Assembly (NCBI GenBank): GCA_025201865.1
Contig: MU602715.1
Location: 61,609-76,855 of the forward strand
Length of the DNA stretch: 15,247 nucleotides
Direction: 5' to 3'
Source of the DNA: Ramicandelaber brevisporus
Taxonomy: Eukaryota; Kickxellomycota; Ramicandelaberales; Ramicandelaberaceae
A program made the translations under genes and the position numbers. This document shows positions 8,505-15,078 of this stretch, in pieces (the first letter of the stretch is position 1; each line of letters opens with the position of its first letter). The notes under the pieces were generated by a model. The model was not told the DNA's origin. It made no database searches and saw only the letters and a list, made by a program, of their open reading frames with translations.

Positions 8505-9040
8505 TTGTGATTGACAGTCTTTTTTGTTGTCCTTTTCCATTCTATCTGTCTTGTTCTGTTCTGTTCTGTTTTGTCCTGGCTCTTTCCTATCAATTTCATT
8601 CGGTGTGTGCGAGTGAGTGAGTGCAATTTCTGCTCTGACTACCAGTTTTGTTTTTGTTTTTGTTCATCAGCTTTTTTCCTTTTTATTTTTAGTCCGCATC
8701 GTCGTACTTTTTTGCACTCAAGGCAAACCCTTCCAGGCGCTCCTCATTGCAACTTGGCCTCGCTCGTCCTTACTCCGGTCCGCCCTTCTTCCTCCTACCC
8801 TCCAAACGGCAAGCCCGAGCCCAAGTTTACGTCTCCCCCGTCTGCCTTGTCCTAATCCCCGGCAAGGCTCATTTCACCGCCCTTTTTTGCTCACATACAA
8901 ACAGTAACACTCAGTTCCACACATTGCTACAGTGATAGTTTATTTTGGTCATCGCACTGACGACATCCAGCAAGATTACTCACCAGCAGAAACAGAAGCA
9001 GCAACAGTATCATCTTATCTAGGCAACCACTCTACAACAA

Positions 9041-9065
9041 CCAACCAAACCAAACCAAACCAAAC
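9041..9065. repeat. CCAAAC-type tandem repeat in the KH gene leader
   Basis: Repeats of CAAAC (CCAAACCAAACCAAAC) lie just upstream of the proposed splice donor. This resembles unstructured A/C-rich fungal leaders. Confidence 0.8.
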
Positions 9066-9084
9066 TAAAGCCAAACTAGCAAAG

Positions 9085-9375
9085 GTATGTTATGTGAATG
9101 CACAGCATCTCATCACAGTTTCGTCATTAGCTGATTTGTCTGTCTGTCTTATTCTTTTTTTTCTCCCACAATCTCCTGTGCCTCGCATGCCGGTCTCTAG
9201 TGTCAACACTCCTGAACAACAAAAAGGAAGGTTTGTTTCCCATACAGATGGAATTTCAGTGCTTGCGGCGAAGCAGATGAATTGTCTCACGCGTGGAACC
9301 AACACAATCCGCTCGTTCCCCACATCATCCACCTGCTGCATCTGCTACAATCAATGGCCTGTTCACTCCCTGCAG
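9085..9375 (+). other. Proposed 5'UTR intron of the KH gene (donor firm, acceptor tentative)
   Basis: AAAG|GTATGT at 9084/9085 is a strong fungal-type donor. All seven plus-strand ATGs between 8403 and the start codon fall in 9087-9355. A CCCTGCAG acceptor at 9375, with a TTCAC branch-like element 11 nt before it, would remove every one. Other acceptors are GCAG at 9694 and CCAACAG at 9804; the latter follows a pyrimidine-rich tract and a CTGAC at 9702. Any of these leaves an ATG-free leader. Confidence 0.5.
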
Positions 9376-9822
9376 TCTCACTCAATCAAAAAATACCCTC
9401 GTTGGCAGCAGCCTTTCCCTTCCGTTTCCTTTCTTTCTTTCTTTCTTGCATTTTTGGGGAGTGCTGTCCAAGCTCACCTCACTCACCTCACCTCACCCAC
9501 TCACTCACTCGTTTCACCTCACAACCTCACCTCACCTCGCCACCACCTTCCTCTTTCCTCCATTCTCCATCCTCGCCCTCTCTGCCTCTATCTGCACAGT
9601 GTTATTATACCATTTTCCTTTTTCTTTTGTTGTTATCACTCTTTGTGTTCCGTGTCCCTAATCTCACCCCCTCCTGCTCCTCGTAATACCGCAGTCAGAG
9701 GCTGACCTGATTCTTCTTGCTCTATCTTTTTGTTTGCTTGTCTGCTTGTCTGCCTGTTTACTTGCTTCTTTCACGACGACATTTTGCCCGCGTCTATCCA
9801 ACAGCTCCTATTCTGAATCGAG
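9376..9822 (+). promoter_or_regulatory. Pyrimidine-rich leader (or remaining intron) just upstream of the KH gene start
   Basis: This stretch also lacks any ATG. It contains TTTC units (9426-9447), CTCAC repeats (9473-9538) and TTGCTTGTCTGC repeats (about 9731-9766). Depending on which acceptor is used it is second-exon leader or intron. An in-frame TGA at 9814-9816 fixes 9823 as the earliest possible ATG of the KH protein. Confidence 0.5.
9473..9538. repeat. CTCAC/CTCACT simple repeat
   Basis: Many CTCAC and CTCACT units in an almost G-free stretch on the plus strand, upstream of the KH gene start. Confidence 0.85.
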
Positions 9823-11742
9823 ATGACATCTGAACTCGCCACTGCCCTTGAGAAGGTCTCCGTCGACGAAGTCCCAGCTGTCGCCCCTGCCGTGACTGCC
9901 GTGGCGCAAGAAGCTGCCGCCGCCACTCGTCCATCCCCGCGCATCACCTTTGCCGATGCTCCAACCACCATCCTTCCCCGTGAAGACGACTTCCCATCCT
10001 CCCCAGCCCACGGCTACCTTGGTCCAGACAACCACAATGGCGAACTCCAGGTTACTCTGCGCATCCTCATCTCGACCAAAGAAGCCGGTGTGATCATTGG
10101 CAAGGAGGGCAAGCAGGTGGCCGACATTCGCTCTGCTGCCAGTGTTCGTGCCGGTGTCTCCAAGGCTGTCCCAAACATCAACGACCGCATCTTTACGGTG
10201 ACTGGTCCCATTGAGAATGTCGCTCATGCCTACGCCTTTGTGGCCCAGGCTCTGATTGACAACCCAATCACCTCGTCTCCTCCTCTTCTGCATGCCTACG
10301 CTCAGCACCACCCAATTACCACCGCTTCTCTCCGCTTGCTTGTTGCTCACAACCTCATGGGCACCATCATTGGCAAGGGCGGCGCCAAAATTAAGCAGAT
10401 CCAGGACATGTCTGGCGCTCGCGTCATTGCCACCAAGGAGATGCTTCCACAGAGTACCGAGCGCATCATTGAGATCCACGGCACATCTGACTGCGTGAGC
10501 AAGGCTGTCGAGGAAGTCGCCAAGTGCATTGTCGAGGACTACGAGCGCGGCATTGGCACTGTCATGTATAACCCGAACGGCCGTATCCCACTCGTTTCGA
10601 TGAACATGAACCCATACGTCTCTGGATTCCGCCCAGCTCATCTCGAGCAGCAGCAGCAGAACCAGCAGAACCAGATTTATCCGCAGAAGCAGAACAGCAG
10701 CAGCACCCACGTTGACTCTGGCAACCCGAGCCCAATCACCCACCCAGCATCGCTCTCGTCGTCTGCCCTCGGCAGCACCTCGAGCGCAGCTGGTGCAGCC
10801 AACAACAACTCTGCTCCATCCATCAGCGCCTCTGTTGGCCATCGTCGTGCCTACTCGCTCTCCCACCAGAAGATGCTCGCTGAGATGGCTCGTCGCAACG
10901 AGTCGACCGATTCGTTGAACGGTGGCAGTCACGCTCATCCACTCCCATCGTCGTCCACCTCCGCCCTGCACACCACCCTTGCCGGTGTCCGTCCATCTGT
11001 GCACTTTGGCAGCGATGTCAAGCCAGCCGGCACTCCACCAACCACCCTCCGCCACCCAACCGATGCTGTTGCCAACTCCCACAGCCGCACCCGCTCGCTC
11101 TCAACCACCCTGGCTTCGTCGCCATACGGCAACGTTGTTGGTGCCATGAATGCCTCTAGCAGTGCTCTTGGTGGCGTCCCATCTCCGGCCGTTGCTACCC
11201 TTTCCGGCCACCACGGTAGCCACTCTCGCTCTGCTTCGCGCACCATTAGCGGCGGCTCTGCTCTGGCTGGTCTTCCGATCCCACCTGCCCTGCCAAGCGC
11301 CGCCACTCTTCAGATTCCACCGCTTACCCAAGCCACCCTCCCACCATCCGCCATTGCTGCCGCTGCCTCGATGACTGCCTTTGCTCAGCCGCCTGTCACC
11401 GAGATCCGCACTCAAGAAATCTCGATTCCAGGCGACATGGTTGGCTGCATCATTGGCAAGGGTGGTCAGCGCATTGCCGAGATCCGTCGCCAGTCTGGCG
11501 CTCGCATTACCATTGCCCGCCTGGCTAACGACGAGAAGGGTGAGCGTCTCTTTACTATCCAGGGCTCGCCAGAGTCGAATGAGCGCGCCTTGTTCCTCCT
11601 GTACAACCAGCTGGACATTGAGCGCACCCGTCGTCTGCAGCATGCTGCTCAGCAAGCCGCTGCTCAAGCCCAGGGTGCTCCTGGCCTTGCTCCTGCTGCT
11701 GTTGTCACTGACGCTGACGGCGCTGCCTCCGCTGATGCCTAA
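9823..11742 (+). CDS. Triple KH-domain RNA-binding protein (Rnc1/HEK2-PBP2-like)
   Basis: A 639-residue protein with three KH domains: KH1 about 76-146 (GKEG loop at 93-96), KH2 about 168-238 (GKGG at 184-187) and KH3 about 528-600 (GKGG at 545-548). Each has the I-I-G-x-x-G RNA-binding loop. Two adjacent N-terminal KH domains and one near the C-terminus is the arrangement of fungal Rnc1/HEK2 (PBP2) and animal hnRNP K/PCBP proteins, which bind C/U-rich mRNA and control stability, localisation and translation. The start is fixed by an in-frame TGA nine nt upstream. KH2 and KH3 are separated by a roughly 290-residue disordered Ser/Ala/Gln-rich linker containing three HxRxxS motifs (S345, S425, S472). 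The gene strongly prefers C-ending codons, CCA for proline and CGC/CGT for arginine, and avoids AGA/ATA/TTA, implying high expression; this bias also creates a long empty antisense ORF. Family is confident, orthology less so. Confidence 0.95.
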   Translation: MTSELATALEKVSVDEVPAVAPAVTAVAQEAAAATRPSPRITFADAPTTILPREDDFPSSPAHGYLGPDNHNGELQVTLRILISTKEAGVIIGKEGKQVADIRSAASVRAGVSKAVPNINDRIFTVTGPIENVAHAYAFVAQALIDNPITSSPPLLHAYAQHHPITTASLRLLVAHNLMGTIIGKGGAKIKQIQDMSGARVIATKEMLPQSTERIIEIHGTSDCVSKAVEEVAKCIVEDYERGIGTVMYNPNGRIPLVSMNMNPYVSGFRPAHLEQQQQNQQNQIYPQKQNSSSTHVDSGNPSPITHPASLSSSALGSTSSAAGAANNNSAPSISASVGHRRAYSLSHQKMLAEMARRNESTDSLNGGSHAHPLPSSSTSALHTTLAGVRPSVHFGSDVKPAGTPPTTLRHPTDAVANSHSRTRSLSTTLASSPYGNVVGAMNASSSALGGVPSPAVATLSGHHGSHSRSASRTISGGSALAGLPIPPALPSAATLQIPPLTQATLPPSAIAAAASMTAFAQPPVTEIRTQEISIPGDMVGCIIGKGGQRIAEIRRQSGARITIARLANDEKGERLFTIQGSPESNERALFLLYNQLDIERTRRLQHAAQQAAAQAQGAPGLAPAAVVTDADGAASADA

Positions 11743-11820
11743 AGTATATTTTGGGGGAATTGAAACTTTTACTTGAGCTCATTTGCCTTTTCACTCTTTT
11801 CTCTCTCGTTAACTTGGAAT

Positions 11821-11851
11821 TTTATTATCAGTCGCCGTTTATAACTTTATT
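11821..11851 (-). terminator. Two AATAAA hexamers, candidate ASH2 poly(A) signals
   Basis: TTTATT on the plus strand at 11821-11826 and 11846-11851 reads AATAAA on the minus strand, downstream of the ASH2 stop codon at 12066. Using either would take the ASH2 transcript across the 19-nt repeats and close to the KH stop. Confidence 0.4.
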
Positions 11852-11893
11852 ATTACTATTATTTTTTGTTTGAAGAACGATCTACGTGTTAGT

Positions 11894-11953
11894 AAACTCA
11901 TTCCAAAGTTTAAAGATCGCATATCTGAATCTGGAAACTCATTCCAAAGTTTA
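11894..11953 (+). repeat. Pair of perfect 19-nt direct repeats, each hairpin-capable
   Basis: AAACTCATTCCAAAGTTTA occurs at 11894-11912 and identically at 11935-11953 (41-nt period). Within each copy AAACT can pair with AGTTT around a CATTCCAA loop; in copy 1 a preceding T extends the stem to six pairs. They lie about 150-210 nt downstream of the KH gene stop. Confidence 0.9.
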
Positions 11954-12065
11954 CTTTCTCTTGGTGGAAATTGGTCACACTGACACAATCTCCACTGCTT
12001 ATTCTAAGACGATGGTTAAAGCGATTACAAAGGATTGTGGTAAATGATTAAGATGTGGATATTGA

Positions 12066-14711
12066 TTACATACGAAGAGATAATTCATCTCTCATTGGCA
12101 GCTCCGGCGTTGATACCGAGGTAGTGCTAGTTGCTGCTGCTGCCGACATTGCCGTCCCCGTCGTTGCCGGTACCGAAGCCACTGTTGATGTCAATGGATG
12201 TGTGCTTTGTTGCTGTGGGGGTGCGCTGAGATGAGCAGCATGGTTCATGCTCAATGGACTCGTTACGGTCATGGGCTGCAGCAGCACTGGTGCATACGCT
12301 GGTTGCTGCATCGGGGCTGCCGTATTGCTGCGAACGGGAGAAATGCCGGTGAATGGTTCCTGTGGCTGCTGCTGTTTATGAGTAAAGTTCACTGAAGCTG
12401 GTTTTGTAGGAGAAGTATTGTGATCGAACGCAGCAGATGCTTGAATTGGAGGTGCGCTATGAGTAGTTGGCGACGGAGGAGGGGTGGGTTGCTCTTGCAA
12501 GTCAGGCAGAGCAGGGAAATCAATAGCTGGATCATCAATGTCAGCCATGTTTTGCAGCATTGAGATAGCCTTGTACTCGCATTCAACTTGAGGCATGTGT
12601 TTGAATACTGGCCCAAAATTGGCCTTGATGACACCTTCTTGATAGATGGAGATGGCTGGATAGTACTTGCCCAGGTAGAGATCAGTCAACAAAACGCCAG
12701 AATCCTTGCCATCGACAAAGAACCGCATCCAACTGCCATTGGCTACGTGTAGAGCAGGCACACGCTGCTTGTACTCATTGATCAGCGACGCTGGCATCTC
12801 GGCTGGACCTGGCTGTTCAATCACATCGTACTCTTTGGTGTAATCATTGCGACGCTGCTTGATGACTCGGCGCTGCTCAGGATTTAGCGGTGGGATGTGA
12901 ATCATAATGCCCAGTGTTTGCCCAGGCTTGCACGCCAATCCATTGCCACGCTTGATGCCATAGTGGAACGCAGTGCCAGGATTCAAGCGGTACGAATAGC
13001 CAAAGTAATCACAGCCTACGGGTCCCTGCTGAGAACCTGAGATCATCGAGAATCCAATGCGTGACATGGCAGCTGGGTTGTCACATTGCATAACATCGCA
13101 CTCGTAATACCAAGTACCTTCACTGACGCCATGAGTGGCCTTGATGGATCGATAGCCACCAGAGTTTGAGACTGTCAGCTTGTCTGGACAAATCTTCATC
13201 TCGCCATCAGTAACCAGCCACTGGTGATACACAAACCGAACTCGACCATTCTCATTGCGTGGATCTGGAAACATTGGAGTCACCCACTGGCTGCGTTCGC
13301 TCTGAACAGCTTTCTCCGCCGTCTTCTGCTTGCCATTCTTATTACGGCCATTACTATACTCGACTTCATCGTCACTATTGGCAAATCCGTCATCATCCTC
13401 ATCGCCATCGTCGTCATCATCGTCATCAAAAAAGAACTTTCGGCTCCTGCGCTTTGATGACTGCTTTTTGCGGGAAGAAGATGTTGCTGTTGATGCTGCT
13501 GCTGCTGCGCTGCTTGATTTACGACTCTTCTTCTTTGCATGAGTCTCGCCTCTCGCATATTCTTCGTCGCTGGAATCCGACGCCAAATTGAGTGAATCAC
13601 GATGAGACGCAGTCTGTCGCACTTTGGCACGTTTAATGACTGGCATTGGAACTGAACCATCATTAGTTGTTGCCAAAACTGCCTCCAGTCCAGAGCTGAC
13701 CATTACACCAGCTGCTGATGACAAGTCGTTTGTTCGAGTAACTTTGCGTTTTACAGTCACACTAGATGCAACCATTGAACCTTCTGCAGGAATGTCGTCT
13801 ATAGTTCCAGCTCCAGTTGCAGATGCAGATGCGGATACAGCGGCGGCATTTGATTTGACACGCTGTGCCTTGACTGTCTTTACTGTACCACGCCGAGCTG
13901 CTGCAGAATCATCATATGATGCAGGAGTACGCTCCGGCATAGTCAATGCATACGTTCCCATCAAATCATAATTAGACTTTCCAGATTGATATCGAGCATC
14001 TCCTTTGCCAGACTTTGGCACATTCGCACTCTGACCCTGCTGCTGCTTTAACAATGAACCTGGAGTTACTGCCGAATTTGTAGATAAAGCACTCGACAAA
14101 CTGTTGATCCAAGTGTTTGGAGGTTCCTTTTCCGGCCAAAAGTACACCCATTGAAACCGCAGTAATTCTCCAACATCGCCTCTATAGTGATAATACCGTC
14201 GGTTGTCGCCCTTTAATATACCCAAATGCTTGTTTGCCAATTCACATGTTAGTACTGAAACCCACGCTTTGCCAGGACGCTCGCCAGCCACTGTTGACAT
14301 GTACGGCTCAAAGTACATGTATCGAGTTTCATCTCGCTCTTCGGCTGGAAGCTCAGAATCAGCCAAACTGCGAGTTTCTGCGGCTGTGATGCCCTCTGTG
14401 CGATGGTTCAATGCCATGAGAAGAATGTGGGCAACGTCAATCCAGCCCGTGCTGAGACGCTGGAGCTGTTCTTCTGGCAAGCCGTGGCCATGAGCGCAGT
14501 GTCGACACACAAAGTTGAAGTATTCGTCGCCAGGCAAGATGTATGGCTGACGGCCCGACTTGACGGTGTCCAAACAATCGGTGTGGTAGCGGATGCGGCA
14601 CTGGTTGCACTCCAGAGTGATCTGGCGTACAGCTGGATCGCTGCCGTCAGCACCGCAGTAACAGAGTCTGGTTGGATCTACCTCTGTTTCCTGTTGTTGT
14701 TGTTGTTGCAT
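12066..14711 (-). CDS. ASH2: Ash2: PHD finger, winged-helix and SPRY protein of Set1/COMPASS
   Basis: An 881-residue protein starting at the ATG at 14711 (poly-Q start). It has a C4HC3 PHD finger at 17-72 with all eight ligands visible (C17, C19, C35, C38, H43, C46, C69, C72). An ASH2-type winged-helix region follows at about 85-205 (GWIDVAHILLMAL through WVYFWPEKEPPNTW). A disordered linker contains basic clusters and an acidic aspartate run (429-441). The SPRY domain spans about 515-704 (KATHGVSEGTWYYE, GCDYFGYSYRLNPGT, RFFVDGKDSG, KANFGPVF). Ash2/Bre2 joins WDR5/Swd3, RbBP5/Swd1 and Dpy30/Sdc1 to stimulate Set1 methylation of histone H3 lysine 4 in the nucleus. S. pombe Ash2 shares the PHD-SPRY layout, whereas S. 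cerevisiae Bre2 lacks a PHD. A fungal-like insert (about 608-655) splits the SPRY. After the SPRY a roughly 175-residue Pro/Ser/Thr/Gln-rich tail replaces the usual short end, and the Dpy30-binding motif is hard to recognise. Confidence 0.95.
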   Translation of the reverse strand: MQQQQQQETEVDPTRLCYCGADGSDPAVRQITLECNQCRIRYHTDCLDTVKSGRQPYILPGDEYFNFVCRHCAHGHGLPEEQLQRLSTGWIDVAHILLMALNHRTEGITAAETRSLADSELPAEERDETRYMYFEPYMSTVAGERPGKAWVSVLTCELANKHLGILKGDNRRYYHYRGDVGELLRFQWVYFWPEKEPPNTWINSLSSALSTNSAVTPGSLLKQQQGQSANVPKSGKGDARYQSGKSNYDLMGTYALTMPERTPASYDDSAAARRGTVKTVKAQRVKSNAAAVSASASATGAGTIDDIPAEGSMVASSVTVKRKVTRTNDLSSAAGVMVSSGLEAVLATTNDGSVPMPVIKRAKVRQTASHRDSLNLASDSSDEEYARGETHAKKKSRKSSSAAAAASTATSSSRKKQSSKRRSRKFFFDDDDDDDGDEDDDGFANSDDEVEYSNGRNKNGKQKTAEKAVQSERSQWVTPMFPDPRNENGRVRFVYHQWLVTDGEMKICPDKLTVSNSGGYRSIKATHGVSEGTWYYECDVMQCDNPAAMSRIGFSMISGSQQGPVGCDYFGYSYRLNPGTAFHYGIKRGNGLACKPGQTLGIMIHIPPLNPEQRRVIKQRRNDYTKEYDVIEQPGPAEMPASLINEYKQRVPALHVANGSWMRFFVDGKDSGVLLTDLYLGKYYPAISIYQEGVIKANFGPVFKHMPQVECEYKAISMLQNMADIDDPAIDFPALPDLQEQPTPPPSPTTHSAPPIQASAAFDHNTSPTKPASVNFTHKQQQPQEPFTGISPVRSNTAAPMQQPAYAPVLLQPMTVTSPLSMNHAAHLSAPPQQQSTHPLTSTVASVPATTGTAMSAAAATSTTSVSTPELPMRDELSLRM

Positions 14712-14966
14712 GATATGCCTGGATTCGTATGGATCGAGATCGACAACAAGGCTGTTAGCTGCTACAGTACCGCTATGTGTGAGTAAGAGTTTGTGAGTAT
14801 GTGAGATGGTTTGTGTGTGAGTGTAAAAAAAAAAAAAGCATTCGGTGTCAAAACAAACACCAACTTGCCAACGTCATTGCAGAATAAAGCGCTCTACCTT
14901 CCTAACTCGGTTGGACACAATCGCCAACGTCAACTCAAAAAGCTCGACGAGTCAATATCCTAGCGA

Positions 14967-14995
14967 ATGTGATGACGAAGATGGCGATGAATTAG
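14967..14995 (+). promoter_or_regulatory. Clustered uORFs, including a minimal ATG-TGA
   Basis: ATGTGA at 14967-14972 is a start-stop element. It overlaps ATG ACG AAG ATG GCG ATG AAT TAG at 14972-14995. They matter only if the right-edge transcript begins upstream of them, which is not known. Confidence 0.35.
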
Positions 14996-15013
14996 TGCTG
15001 AGTGATTACAGCG

Positions 15014-15076
15014 ATGAAGACGATACCGATTAGTCGGGAAAAAACCAGAATCCACATTCTCAAATATCACGGTTAA
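15014..15076 (+). promoter_or_regulatory. 20-codon uORF ending 2 nt before the right-edge gene's start
   Basis: ATG at 15014 opens a frame of 20 codons (MKTIPISREK...) closed by TAA at 15074-15076, two nt before the ATG at 15079. The close spacing could restrain initiation at the downstream ATG if transcribed. Confidence 0.35.
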
Positions 15077-15078
15077 AC

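Larger units (their letters stand above)
8403..9084 (+). promoter_or_regulatory. Probable promoter and ATG-free leader exon of the KH gene
   Basis: No ATG occurs on the plus strand from 8403 to 9086, although roughly ten would be expected at equal base frequencies. The final 180 nt (about 8900-9084) are A/C-rich with CAA, CAG and CAAAC units, like a fungal 5'UTR, and end in AAAG immediately before GTATGT at 9085. The GC- and pyrimidine-rich block at about 8720-8880 may be the core promoter or early leader. The actual transcription start cannot be seen. Confidence 0.5.
11743..12065. other. Convergent 3' spacer between KH gene and ASH2, with repeat pair
   Basis: This 323-bp AT-rich spacer serves as 3'UTR for both converging genes. 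On the minus strand AATAAA hexamers occur at 11851-11846 and 11826-11821, about 215-245 nt beyond the ASH2 stop. No plus-strand AATAAA was found. A 19-nt direct repeat lies at 11894-11912 and 11935-11953. No coding potential was seen. Confidence 0.65.
14712..15078. promoter_or_regulatory. Divergent promoter/leader between ASH2 and the right-edge gene
   Basis: On the minus strand the ASH2 leader has no ATG from 14712 to 14838 and is C/A-rich (CACACAAACCATCTCAC type), bounded by a 13-nt homopolymer at 14825-14837. On the plus strand the last 112 nt before the proposed start at 15079 contain five ATGs forming short uORFs (14967, 14972, 14981, 14987, 15014). A stop-free frame encoding an acidic peptide runs from 14827 to a TAG at 15031. 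Confidence 0.5.

Noticed and set aside
8258-8620. 120-codon plus-strand ORF with alternating Asn-Ile then Val runs
   Set aside because: Built from the ACATCA and TTGTAG simple repeats, has no ATG at its start and no recognisable domain.
8932-9705. 257-codon plus-strand ORF upstream of the KH gene
   Set aside because: It has no ATG at its start, its content is Ser/Pro/His/Leu from CT-rich repeats, and it spans the GTATGT donor. It is better explained as leader plus intron. It is in frame with the KH gene, but a TGA at 9703 and another at 9814 rule out an N-terminal extension.
9808-11082. 424-codon antisense ORF across the KH gene
   Set aside because: It is a by-product of the strong codon bias on the plus strand (few TTA/CTA/TCA triplets). 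Its product is Trp/Gly/Val-rich with no recognisable domain, and it covers the conserved KH1 and KH2 frames.
13224-13457. Hydrophobic Ile-rich plus-strand ORF suggesting a membrane protein
   Set aside because: Shadow frame opposite the acidic aspartate run of ASH2 (ATC/GAT repeats read as Ile).
14876-14900. tRNA D-arm-like GGTAGAGCGC on the minus strand
   Set aside because: No TPsiC loop (GTTCGA-like), no anticodon stem and no acceptor pairing could be found around it.
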